Of a DNA stretch of 64,000 nt, positions 40,753-50,434 are shown one piece after another. This DNA is from an uncultured bacterium (GTDB lineage: Bacteria > Verrucomicrobiota > Verrucomicrobiia > CAIQCK01), in the NCBI GenBank assembly GCA_903870275.1, contig CAIQCK010000059.1, forward strand, positions 29,180-93,179, given 5' to 3'. The notes beneath the pieces were generated by a model that was given only the letters and a program-made list of their open reading frames with translations, made no database searches and was not told the DNA's origin. How positions within the stretch are numbered: the first letter of the stretch is position 1; every line of letters begins with the position of its first letter. Made by a program: the position numbers and the translations under genes.

Positions 40753-41367
40753 ATGAACTGGACCGATTCCAATTTGTGCAGGTCTGGAAAAAACTGCCGC
40801 GGCTGCCGGGACAAGGCCGGCGAGTTTCGCAAGATGATTTGCGCCGGCTACGAGCTTCCCGGCGGCAACGTGGATTTTGAATGTCCTTTCGGAAAACCGT
40901 GGGGCGCGACGGATGATTCGCGAGTTCCACGCCAACCGCTCTCAACCAAGGAAACAGCCATGCCCTGTCCCCAAAACACTCCGTGCGGTCAATCGAAGAC
41001 GGCGAGGCCGGAGCCGACACTCGGCAAGATGCTCAAAGCGGCCGTTGCCATCCTCACGTCAAAATCGGTGCCGCAGGAAACCGTCAACGCTCGCATGAAA
41101 ATCTGCCGTAAGCCGTGCGCGCATCTCGGCCAGAACGCATCGGGTTACACCTGGTGCGCGCTGTGCGGCTGCCGGGTGAACGGCCAGAAGGGATTGCTCA
41201 ACCTCGCCTCTTACGAAGAAAATCTCCCCGGTCTGCCCGGCTACAATTCGCTGCTACCCGAACACGGCTGCCATTTTCCCGGACGGCTCGAAGGCAAAGG
41301 CGGCTGGCCGCTTCCGACTTCCATCACACCAGCACTCCAAAACTCCAACACTCCGGTGCAGCCATGA
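40753..41367 (+). CDS. Cys-rich protein with two zinc-binding-like regions
   Basis: 204 residues; a second start at ATG 40960 (MPCPQNTPCGQ) is possible and would separate the first Cys-rich part. First part: CRSGKNCRGCRDKAGEF, CAGYELP, ECPFGK. Second part: CRKPCAHLGQNASGYTWCAL, CGCRVNGQKG. The last dozen residues (PALQNSNTPVQP) come from a CACTCCAA-type repeat. Confidence 0.5.
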   Translation: MNWTDSNLCRSGKNCRGCRDKAGEFRKMICAGYELPGGNVDFECPFGKPWGATDDSRVPRQPLSTKETAMPCPQNTPCGQSKTARPEPTLGKMLKAAVAILTSKSVPQETVNARMKICRKPCAHLGQNASGYTWCALCGCRVNGQKGLLNLASYEENLPGLPGYNSLLPEHGCHFPGRLEGKGGWPLPTSITPALQNSNTPVQP

Positions 41368-42311
41368 ACCAGACTCTTTACATCAACGTCAGCACGCAGC
41401 AGCTCGTTGCCGGGCCGCTGTCCAACTCGTCCGCCTCCGTGGCCAGCCAATTCATCGGCAGCCACGTCGCGCTCGACCTGGTGTTTCTCGCCGACAACGG
41501 AGACGGCACGCTCTCGGTGATCGACTGGGACGCTTACGCGGCGCAGATCGGCGTCTTCGCCCCGATGGCCAAATCGTTCCAGGGATTTTTCCCGCTGACA
41601 TTCGGCGACGACACAACGCCGCCGATACCCGCGGCCGCGTTCGCACGGCGCATCGAAGCCGAGTTGAACGTGCTGGCCTCCATCATTGCGGCCGGCGGAA
41701 TCACACTCAGCGGCCAGGTCGGCGGTCCGTTTGCCGTCTTATTCAACGAACCGGGCGCGCGAGATTTGATCGGCAGCAGCAATGACCAGCTTTTCCCTGG
41801 CGCTCAGGTGACTGTGGATCGGGCGCAGGAAGGAACGGAAACGCAGGCCGAGATTCAGATCATCCGGTTCACGGCGCTGGCTGCGGCCTTCAACGATTCG
41901 TGGACCAACTTCGCCAGCGACCACAATCCGAACGCAGCCAACGGCAAGAGCGGTGTGCTCAGCCTGGCTACGGCCGCGTGCCGGCAGATCGTGGGCAACA
42001 GCGGCTCCGGTCCGGCCACGCTGGAAGTCCGCGTGACGCCGCCGGGCGGCGATCCGATGACCGTGCTCTCCGCGCCGTTCACGCTCATCAACTCGCAGCT
42101 CGCGGACGACTCTACCGCGCCGGTGGACCTCGCCGAAGTCCCCACGAGGGCGGAAGTCAACGCCGCCATCGCCGATGCGGTCGCAGGCACTGCCGCCAAT
42201 CCATCCACGGTGACGGCGCTCGCACTAACGCCGGGCACGACTTACACCGCGTCCGATCTCACCGCCATCATCTCCAAACTCAACGCTCTCATTGCCGCGC
42301 TCAATCGCTAG
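41364..42311 (+). CDS. Virion protein, fibre-related (paralogue of next gene's N-terminus)
   Basis: 315 residues, ATGA-coupled to the preceding gene. N-terminus MNQTLYINVSTQQLVAGPLS resembles the start of the next protein. Ala/Thr-rich beta sequence with a helical end (LTAIISKLNALIAALNR), suggesting a trimeric fibre stem or adaptor. Confidence 0.55.
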   Translation: MNQTLYINVSTQQLVAGPLSNSSASVASQFIGSHVALDLVFLADNGDGTLSVIDWDAYAAQIGVFAPMAKSFQGFFPLTFGDDTTPPIPAAAFARRIEAELNVLASIIAAGGITLSGQVGGPFAVLFNEPGARDLIGSSNDQLFPGAQVTVDRAQEGTETQAEIQIIRFTALAAAFNDSWTNFASDHNPNAANGKSGVLSLATAACRQIVGNSGSGPATLEVRVTPPGGDPMTVLSAPFTLINSQLADDSTAPVDLAEVPTRAEVNAAIADAVAGTAANPSTVTALALTPGTTYTASDLTAIISKLNALIAALNR

Positions 42312-42320
42312 AAAGGAAAC

Positions 42321-44039
42321 ATGACCCTCAATCTCTATCTCGACATCACCAACCGCCGCCTCGTGCGGAGCTTCGACTCCGACACCGCGTTCACGCTGCC
42401 GTCGTGGTTTCAGGGCGACGATATTGTGCTGAACATTTTCCCACTCATCCCGGCGAGCGATCCATCGCAAGGACCGTTCCGCTACGCCGAGCTTCAAGGC
42501 ACGACGCTCCGCGCCGCGCTCTGCGGCGGCAGCGGCCGGCCGGCCGGCACCGATGGAAGCTCAACCTACCTCGCATACCAGGATGCGTTCACCGCCATCG
42601 AGCACGGCTTCACGGGCAACCTCAGCCTGGCAACGGAGGAACTGGCCACGTTCATCGGCGCGCAGTCGTCTGCATCGAGCACGTTTGAAATCGAGGTGAC
42701 GGATGGCGATGGCAACAAGACCACGGTGCTGCAAGCGCCGCAAACGATCAACGCCGAGGTGATTGAGGTTGGCACGCTCACGCCGGCACAACAGCCGTCC
42801 TACTTCACGAAGACGGAGAGCAATGCCCGTTTCGCGCTCCAAAGCGCTGGTGGCGGCAACGTGAGCGGACCGTCTGCCGCGCCGGGGAATGGCGAGATTG
42901 TTGCCTTCGACGGCGCGACCGGCCGGCAGCTCAAGACCGTCGGCAAGACGCTCGTCCAACTCATGAGCGACGTGGGCAGCGCCATCAGTTCGGCCATCTC
43001 GGCATTGGGCCTGGGCGGGGCGGCAACAAAGGATGTTGGCACAATAACCGGCACTGTTTGCGCGGCCGATGATTCGCGCCTGAGCAATTCCCGCACGCCC
43101 ACGGCGCACAAGACATCCCACAGCACCGGAGAGAGCGATGCGCTCGCGCCGTCCGACATCGGCGCGGCTGCTGCAACACACGCTTCGCGCCATCAGAACG
43201 GCGGCGCGGATGAGATTGCCACGGCAACTCCCACGGCGAACGCAATTCCGAAAGCCGGCAGCGGCGGCACTCTTGATGCTGGATGGTTTGGAGGCGGCAG
43301 CGGCATCTCAGCGCTCGCGCAGACGGCCGCCAATGCAACAATACGCCTGGCGCTCACGAGCAAGCCGCTCGGCTACCGGGTTTACCAGCTCGACAATCAC
43401 CATGCTTACGAACTCGTTGACTTGTCCAACATCGCCAACGAACGCGGCTGGATCGATTGGGGCGATGTGCTTCCCTACGCGCCCACAATGACGGCCGCGC
43501 CGACGATCAGCGGCACGCCAACTGTTGGGACTGCCTACACCGCAACCACAGGCACCGCCGCCGGGCGTCCAACGCCTACGCTCGCATGGAAATGGCAGAC
43601 CAGCACCGATAGCGGATCGACGTGGAGCGACATCTCCGGCGCGACAAGCGCCAGCTACACGCCGGTCAGCGGCGACGTGGGCAATCTGCTCCGCGTTGGC
43701 CAGCAAGCCAGCAACGCGCTCGGTGATTCTGGTTGGAGTTTCAGCGATGCTTCGGGGGCCGTGACGGCGGCTGGTGGATCGTGGACCGGATTGGCCTTTT
43801 TCGCCATTGTTAACACGGCGATGAACGGCCTCAGCGCGACGTTCAATAGCGGTGAGGAAACAGGCAACGTGTCTTTCGCCGGAATCAGTCCTGGCGACTC
43901 CTGTGGCTTCTACACAGACCACCAAACTGACGTGGTGTTGTGCGACCACATTTCGGAGGACGGCTTGACCATCTATTTTCAGTCGGCCACCATTAACACG
44001 AACGCCGGCATTCAAATGTGGGCACTTGGTGGCGCTTAG
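42321..44039 (+). CDS. Tail fibre-like protein with Ig-like domain
   Basis: 572 residues. Residues 1-140 resemble the preceding protein. The middle has the fibre motif SDIGAAAATHASRHQNGGAD. Residues about 395-480 look like a bacterial Ig-like domain (ISGTPTVGTAYTATTGTAAG, WQTSTDSGSTWSDISGATS). The C-terminus is a compact beta domain, probably receptor binding. Good ribosome site GAAAGGAAA before ATG. Confidence 0.7.
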   Translation: MTLNLYLDITNRRLVRSFDSDTAFTLPSWFQGDDIVLNIFPLIPASDPSQGPFRYAELQGTTLRAALCGGSGRPAGTDGSSTYLAYQDAFTAIEHGFTGNLSLATEELATFIGAQSSASSTFEIEVTDGDGNKTTVLQAPQTINAEVIEVGTLTPAQQPSYFTKTESNARFALQSAGGGNVSGPSAAPGNGEIVAFDGATGRQLKTVGKTLVQLMSDVGSAISSAISALGLGGAATKDVGTITGTVCAADDSRLSNSRTPTAHKTSHSTGESDALAPSDIGAAAATHASRHQNGGADEIATATPTANAIPKAGSGGTLDAGWFGGGSGISALAQTAANATIRLALTSKPLGYRVYQLDNHHAYELVDLSNIANERGWIDWGDVLPYAPTMTAAPTISGTPTVGTAYTATTGTAAGRPTPTLAWKWQTSTDSGSTWSDISGATSASYTPVSGDVGNLLRVGQQASNALGDSGWSFSDASGAVTAAGGSWTGLAFFAIVNTAMNGLSATFNSGEETGNVSFAGISPGDSCGFYTDHQTDVVLCDHISEDGLTIYFQSATINTNAGIQMWALGGA

Positions 44040-44043
44040 AACC

Positions 44044-44379
44044 CTAACCTGCGCCGCCAGCGATTCCGGGTTTGGATGCGAGCCGAGCTTCTATGAAGCC
44101 CTGGCGCAGTTCAGCCGTGTCCTTTCGGCCGTGAAGCCATGCGAGATAATCCTCAACGCTGATCATCAGTTTGGTGATTTTCAATCCGCCCCGTTTGTGC
44201 TCGCGAAGTGCGGCCTGATAGACCATCCGGTAGTAGGAGATTCCCCAACGGTGCTGCGGCGCGAACAAATCCAGCGCAGCCTGGTCTTTGAAGTCGGCGA
44301 GGAACACACGCTTTCCGTCTTGCTTCAAGGGACGGATGGCCTCGGCATCTCGTTTGGCGTCGCTCCAACTCACGGGCAA
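44044..44379 (-). CDS. Small antisense-oriented phage gene near the right end
   Basis: About 111 residues; start is TTG 44379 or GTG 44373. Soluble and charged (DGKRVFLADFKDQAALDLFA, YYRMVYQAALREHKRGGLKI, MISVEDYLAWLHGRKDTAEL). It runs against the fibre gene and is divergent from the methylase gene. Could be a regulator or moron. No family recognised. Confidence 0.5.
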   Translation of the reverse strand: MPVSWSDAKRDAEAIRPLKQDGKRVFLADFKDQAALDLFAPQHRWGISYYRMVYQAALREHKRGGLKITKLMISVEDYLAWLHGRKDTAELRQGFIEARLASKPGIAGGAG

Positions 44380-44497
44380 AAATCAGATTACACAGTTCCA
44401 CTGCGTAACCGACTTTTACGCCCTGGGGCCGGGCGGTGCTGCGATGCTGAGAATACTATCACGCGCCGACGGATGCCAGCCCGACGCGAATCATTTC

Positions 44498-45394
44498 ATG
44501 AAGTGCAAACAATGCGGGCCTCGCGGATGCGCGGCTCACACGGCGCAGTGCAAGTGCCAAACGGCTGCGCAACCACACCAGCGGGCTACAGGACTGATTC
44601 CCTGGCCAGGCGGTAAATCCTGGCTAGTCCCCAGGCTGCTGAGACTCATCCCGCCGCACCGGTGCTACTGCGAGGTCTTCGGCGGCGCTGGCGCGCTGCT
44701 CTTGAGCAAGCCACGAAGCGAGGTCGAGGTTTACAACGACGCCAGCAACCGGCTCGTTGAGCTTTTCCGCTGCGTCCGTTTCCACCGAGACGCGCTGCTC
44801 GAAGAGATGGAGCTTGTCCTTAACAGTCGCGACGAGTTCAAGGCGTTTGGCGCGCAGCCAGGTCTCACCGAAATCCAGCGCGCCGCGCGTTGGTTCTTCC
44901 GCGTGAGCACCTGCTTCGGCGGATCGTCCATCGGCAGCTTCGGCGTCTCGAAGCTGACCGGCGGTGCGGCGATGGGTTCCCGCATGGGACGGCTCAACAA
45001 GCTCGCCGCCTTGAGCCAGCGCCTCGACCGCGTCTGCATCGAGCGCCTTGACTGGCGCGAATGCCTGGAACGCTACGACGGGCCGGGGACGTTCTACTTC
45101 CTCGACCCGCCCTACACCGAGTGCGATCCAAAGATGTATGACGGGTGGAAGCCGGAAGAGATGGCTACCTTTGCCGCCGTGTTGCCGGCATTGAAGGCGC
45201 GGTGGATGGTTACGGTTAACGACACGGACGACAACCGGAGACTGTTCGGCCGCTTCCCTATGCGGCCGTTGGCGAGAGCCAACATGATTGAGAACCGCCC
45301 GGGCCGGAAACTGAATGCCGTCTACCGCGAGCTGCTCATCTCGCGCGACCGCCTGCCGAGATTAGCCGCCAGCGCCCCGCAAAGCCCGCTGTAG
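44498..45394 (+). CDS. DNA adenine methylase, Dam/D12 class
   Basis: 298 residues from ATG 44498. SAM-binding WPGGKSWLVPRL and EVFGGAGALLLSKP, and the catalytic FLDPPYTEC, define a D12-class N6-adenine methyltransferase. A 30-residue Cys-rich leader (KCKQCGPRGCAAHTAQCKCQ) precedes the domain and may bind zinc. It is the last gene before the right end, the place of the DNA-modification gene mom in Mu. Protects phage DNA from restriction. Confidence 0.88.
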   Translation: MKCKQCGPRGCAAHTAQCKCQTAAQPHQRATGLIPWPGGKSWLVPRLLRLIPPHRCYCEVFGGAGALLLSKPRSEVEVYNDASNRLVELFRCVRFHRDALLEEMELVLNSRDEFKAFGAQPGLTEIQRAARWFFRVSTCFGGSSIGSFGVSKLTGGAAMGSRMGRLNKLAALSQRLDRVCIERLDWRECLERYDGPGTFYFLDPPYTECDPKMYDGWKPEEMATFAAVLPALKARWMVTVNDTDDNRRLFGRFPMRPLARANMIENRPGRKLNAVYRELLISRDRLPRLAASAPQSPL

Positions 45395-45606
45395 GCTTCC
45401 GTTCGCGCCGGTCGGCTGGCTGTGGCGGCTATCTCGCCGCCGGCCGGCGCGTGGGCCGCGGGGCATCGGCGGCTCGGCCGCCGTTACCCTTTCGACGGCG
45501 CTTTTTGCCCCCCCCCATGTTACCCTGTCCAAACTTTCGACCGTGTTACAGGCTGCTCCGGCCCCCCCCCCGGCACAGCGTGGAAGCGCGCCGCTGGCTT
45601 GGCCGA
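45395..45606. other. Prophage right-end region
   Basis: No gene. Contains GTTACCCT twice (45483-45490 and 45518-45525), each followed by TTTCGAC, which may be transposase-binding sites; a nine-C run (45508-45516); the inferred right terminus TTACA ending at 45550; candidate duplication GGCTG (45551-45555); and a ten-C run (45562-45571) in host DNA. Confidence 0.5.
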
Positions 45607-45954
45607 TTACTTCGCCGGTTCGATTTTCTCTGCCACGATGATGCTGACGCCGTTTTGCGTGCCGACCTTGCCCTCGATCGTGACTTTCTTGGCGGCAAAA
45701 TCCACGAGCTGGTCATTCGCCGGCTTGTGATGCTGGCCGACCACGAGGTAAACTTTCCCGTCGTCGGTGAGAACGCCCACTGGCAGGCCGGCCTTGATGC
45801 AATTGGCGGCGCACTTCTGGTGCTTCTCGCCTTTCGCGCCGTGGTCGAGGTAACACGCCAGGTCCACCACTTCGCCTGTCACGGTTTCGGCAAACAACGG
45901 CGCGGCTCCGGCCAGCACCGCTGCGGAACATACGATTGCCCAATACTTTTTCAT
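45607..45954 (-). CDS. Small secreted protein of unknown function
   Basis: 115 residues with a signal peptide (KKYWAIVCSAAVLAGAAPLF then AET). Mature part has EVVDLACYLDHGAKGEKHQK, CAANCIKAGLPVGVL and a VVGQHH motif; the Cys/His content hints at metal or heme contact. In the uninterrupted chromosome it would lie just upstream of the diheme cytochrome c on the same strand, so the two may belong to one periplasmic redox operon. Confidence 0.75.
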   Translation of the reverse strand: MKKYWAIVCSAAVLAGAAPLFAETVTGEVVDLACYLDHGAKGEKHQKCAANCIKAGLPVGVLTDDGKVYLVVGQHHKPANDQLVDFAAKKVTIEGKVGTQNGVSIIVAEKIEPAK

Positions 45955-46212
45955 CCTCTCGGTCTCCCTTGTTTGTTCGTTTGAATCGTCTCTGAATTAC
46001 TTCACATCCTACTATGCGACACCAAAGTGGGTTGTCAAATGACCCGCCCGCCCGCCGGAAACGTCCGAAACCCAGCCGTCAAACCCTCAATTTCAGCCAG
46101 TTTTCGGGCTTATCACGGACATCATGCCGGTCTTGAGACAGGCGCCGTCGCGACAAACCGCTCGCGTTCTTGCCGAAGCGATGTTTCAGTTGGTTCATAC
46201 TGAAGCTGCCCG

Positions 46213-47869
<1,657 letters not shown>

Positions 47870-48002
47870 TCAATTTCACATCACTTCGACCTCTGCAATG
47901 CGATGCCGCTCCAACCGCGGTTCCGCGCCAAACTTCAGGCCAATCCCGACCGCCGCAGCAAAGCCGATAGCACCAGAAGGCTGGAAATACGAAAGCGACC
48001 AT

Positions 48003-49058
48003 TCATGATTTGAGTGAGGCCATATCTATGACGAACCGATACCGCACGTCCTGCTTGAGCATTCGATCATACGCCTCGTTGATCTTTTGTATGGGGATAA
48101 CCTCGATGTCCGACACGATTCCGTGCACGGCGCAAAAATCCAACATTTCCTGCGTTTCCGCAATCCCGCCGATGCAGGAGCCGGCGAAACTGCGGCGCGG
48201 CGCCAGCAGATTAAAAACAGCCACGGGCAGAGGTTGCGGGGGAGCGCCCACCAACGTGAGCGTGCCGTCCAGTTTCAACAAACTCAGATAGGCGTTGATA
48301 TCGTGTTGGGCCGCAACCGCATCGAGGATGAAATTGAAACTTCCCTGATGCTTCTTCATCGCGTCGGCATCCTTGGAGACCACCACCTCATGCGCGCCCA
48401 GCCGCAGGCCATCGGCGATTTTGCCGGGAGAAGTTGTAAACAAGACCACGTGCGCGCCGAAGGCACGGGCAAATTTCACCGCCATGTGTCCCAACCCGCC
48501 CAGTCCGACGACGCCGACCTTCTGGCCGGGGCCAACCTTCCAATGGCGCAGGGGCGAGTAGGTCGTGATGCCGGCACACAGCAGCGGGGCGGTGCCAGCC
48601 AAATCCAACCCTGCCGGCACTCGCAGGGCGAAGGCCTCGTCCACGATGATCTTGGTGGAGTATCCTCCGAACGTGTGCCCGCCCAGATGCTTGTCCTCGC
48701 TGTTATACGTCCAGGTGGGAGACGCCAGGCAATATTGTTCGAGGCCCGCCCGGCAGCTCGGACAGGTGCGGCACGAATCCACCATGCAACCCACCGCAGC
48801 CAGGTCACCCGGCTTGAACTTGGCAACGCGGTTGCCCGCGCGTTTGACGCGGCCGACGATTTCATGGCCCGGCACACAGGGGTAAATCGTGCCGTTCCAT
48901 TCATTCCGGACTTGGTGCACGTCCGTGTGGCAGACCCCGCAGTAGAGGATTTCGATTTCGACATCGAGAGGGCCGGGCTCGCGCCGGGCAATGCCAAACG
49001 GAGCCAGGGCCGAAGTTGCGCTTTGTGCTGCGTAAGCTGGGACTTGGGTTGTGTTCAT
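48003..49058 (-). CDS. Zinc-dependent alcohol dehydrogenase (YahK/CAD-like)
   Basis: 351 residues. Catalytic zinc ligands in CGVCHTDVHQ and PGHEIVG; structural zinc Cys set CRTCPSCRAGLEQYC; cofactor loop VGLGGLGHMAVKFA. The pattern is of the NADP-dependent aldehyde reductases (YahK/YjgB group). May work with the neighbouring aldo/keto reductase in detoxifying aldehydes. The 166-bp gap upstream of the reductase shows nothing recognisable. Confidence 0.9.
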   Translation of the reverse strand: MNTTQVPAYAAQSATSALAPFGIARREPGPLDVEIEILYCGVCHTDVHQVRNEWNGTIYPCVPGHEIVGRVKRAGNRVAKFKPGDLAAVGCMVDSCRTCPSCRAGLEQYCLASPTWTYNSEDKHLGGHTFGGYSTKIIVDEAFALRVPAGLDLAGTAPLLCAGITTYSPLRHWKVGPGQKVGVVGLGGLGHMAVKFARAFGAHVVLFTTSPGKIADGLRLGAHEVVVSKDADAMKKHQGSFNFILDAVAAQHDINAYLSLLKLDGTLTLVGAPPQPLPVAVFNLLAPRRSFAGSCIGGIAETQEMLDFCAVHGIVSDIEVIPIQKINEAYDRMLKQDVRYRFVIDMASLKS

Positions 49059-49393
49059 GGCCGGAATATAACTTCAGTCTGGAATCTGTCACTGGCAGAT
49101 CGCGCCAATCCACTTGCCAAACACGCCAAAAGGCATCCTCGGCAATTGCGCAAGCGCGTCAGGCCACACGCGCGGCGGCATGGTTTCGCCACGCATTGCG
49201 CGAAAGCGGATTGGGCATTTGCACTGCGGGAGTTGCCGCTCGAACTCAGGATTTACCGGGCGAAACAAGCGTTGCGCGAGAAATTGCGGCGGTTGGTGTA
49301 AGCGGAACGGCTTGCGCTGCCGGCAACTCCGCTAGTCGGTGGAAGTAGTAGTCGAAGCAGTAATAGGCTGCCGGTTTCCCAAACGATCCCAAG
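49059..49393. other. Gene-poor stretch with an ECF sigma remnant
   Basis: 335 bp. It holds the alcohol dehydrogenase promoter side, the decayed ECF sigma 3' end (about 49210-49301) and the region downstream of the cassette gene at 49394, where the stop overlaps a GACTAAC box that might begin a degenerate attC. Nothing else recognised. Confidence 0.5.
49210..49301 (+). pseudogene. Truncated copy of the ECF sigma factor 3' end
   Basis: The translated remnant [21 protein letters not shown] then LRRLV matches the C-terminus of the ECF factor at 46213-46788, but with the middle of region 4 deleted (LPLE joined to LRIYRAKQ). The last 60 bases are close to identical between the copies. It places the two reductase genes between a full and a broken sigma copy. 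Confidence 0.75.
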
Positions 49394-49690
49394 TTAGTCC
49401 ACGGAATCGTCATAACCAAACTCCTTCAACTTACGGTTGAAATACGAAACCAAATCTGGTGCTCCGGGCCAGCGTGAAGCACGAAAGCAGCCAAGGTGCG
49501 TTCGAACTTCGCGCAAATCATGATGCTCCCAATCAACCAGCATCCGGGGAACCTCGTGAACTGCCTCCATGACATCGTTGACCATCTTGACGGAAACAGT
49601 GCTGTCAAGAGACTGATTGCGACAAAAAATGCACGCCCACGAAACAGTATCGTTGCCTGCCCGAAGAATCGGCTCTGGTGCAATGCTCAT
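49394..49690 (-). CDS. Small cassette-type hypothetical protein
   Basis: 98 residues; ATG 49690 follows the attC-like site within 18 bp (GTTATGAGC context), as in integron cassettes. Soluble (TVSVKMVNDVMEAVHEVPRM, ELREVRTHL-like helices) with CIFC. No family recognised. Lower GC than neighbours. Confidence 0.5.
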   Translation of the reverse strand: MSIAPEPILRAGNDTVSWACIFCRNQSLDSTVSVKMVNDVMEAVHEVPRMLVDWEHHDLREVRTHLGCFRASRWPGAPDLVSYFNRKLKEFGYDDSVD

Positions 49691-49707
49691 AACAAGCGTT
49701 CGATGTG

Positions 49708-49830
49708 GCCTAACGATCCAAAATTAAGCCACGGCGGCTGGCGCTCGACTGTAAATCTGGACTCTCAAATCTCATGGCTCAATCCAAAACTCATGGGGCA
49801 GTGGCCGCTGGCTCCAGCGCGGTGTTAGGC
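49708..49830 (-). other. attC-like integron recombination site
   Basis: On the minus strand it begins GCCTAAC, ends GTTAGGC (perfect complementary R boxes) and carries GGCTTAATTTTGGATCGTTA before the end, very like classical attC sites. Length 123 bp. It starts four bases after the stop of the gene at 49835 and is followed by the next cassette gene. Confidence 0.7.
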
Positions 49831-49834
49831 TGCG

Positions 49835-50356
49835 TCATTGGACCCGCCTGCTTTCCTCTCTCTCTCCAATGATGTCATAAATCCGGCGCACAGGCTTCGG
49901 AAGCGTGCCACTATCGTAAATGCGCGTCACCCAATGAGTGCCCTCACAAAAGCTGACGATCACAAGCCGCTCAAGCGGAGGTGATGCGTTCCCGGTGGGA
50001 AGATCCTGTATGGCGGCGTGCAAGCTCTTGATCTCTGCCTCGGATAGCTGCTTTGAATGCTGATTCTGAAATGCCCAATCATAAACGTTTCGCAAGTCAT
50101 ATTCTTGCCCGCTCTCAGTGACCCAATACTCCAACGCGTATCGCCCGCCGTCTGGAAACGTTGAAATCGCCAAAATGTTCGTACTCTGAAGATGCCACGC
50201 CACATTGGTCTGGAAGCTCAAATAAGCTCTGAAAGATTCGGTCTGCGGATAGCCGGAGAAATCGGGTGGCACGACCTTGTCAGCGGCACGAGCCGGCTCA
50301 AGAGCCAGCATAAGTAAAATGGCAGCTATGAAGCGCACGGCGAAGCAGCCTGACAT
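49835..50356 (-). CDS. Secreted cassette-type protein of unknown function
   Basis: 173 residues with signal peptide (FAVRFIAAILLMLALEPARA then A). Strong ribosome site AGGAGGT before ATG. Mature part has DFSGYPQTESFRAYLSFQTN and VTRIYDSGTLPKPVRRIYD. Its stop lies four bases from an attC-like site, so it is probably a mobile gene cassette. Confidence 0.65.
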   Translation of the reverse strand: MSGCFAVRFIAAILLMLALEPARAADKVVPPDFSGYPQTESFRAYLSFQTNVAWHLQSTNILAISTFPDGGRYALEYWVTESGQEYDLRNVYDWAFQNQHSKQLSEAEIKSLHAAIQDLPTGNASPPLERLVIVSFCEGTHWVTRIYDSGTLPKPVRRIYDIIGEREESRRVQ

Positions 50357-50376
50357 TTATTAGACCTCCTAATTGA

Positions 50377-50390
50377 CGTCTTATAAGACG
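50377..50390. promoter_or_regulatory. Perfect 14-bp palindrome upstream of the secreted cassette gene
   Basis: CGTCTTATAAGACG is a perfect palindrome 20 bp upstream of the start; possible operator. Function unproven. Confidence 0.35.
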
Positions 50391-50434
50391 GCGTCGCGGA
50401 CTTTCGCGCCGGCTTTTTGCCGTGTCCAGAACAA

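Larger units (their letters stand above)
7734..45550. mobile_element. Mu-like transposable prophage, about 37.8 kb
   Basis: Recognised by homologues of Mu A transposase (19119-21281), B ATPase (21650-22657), Gam (23248-23841), gp27/28/29-like packaging and portal genes (7786-12068), MuF (27790), gpG (29701), gpI-like protease (30394) and gpT (32830). The size matches Mu. Flanking genes on both sides are ordinary host genes on the same strand (cytochrome c and a small secreted protein), so insertion was into a short intergenic gap. Near the right end GTTACCCT occurs twice (45483-45490, 45518-45525), each followed within 16 bp by TTTCGAC; on the left AAAAGGGTCA at 7779-7788 is a similar motif in inverted sense. 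These may be transposase-binding sites. Exact ends are uncertain. No contractile-tail sheath or Mu baseplate genes were seen, so the virion is probably siphovirus-like, as in the transposable phages B3 and D3112. Confidence 0.85.
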
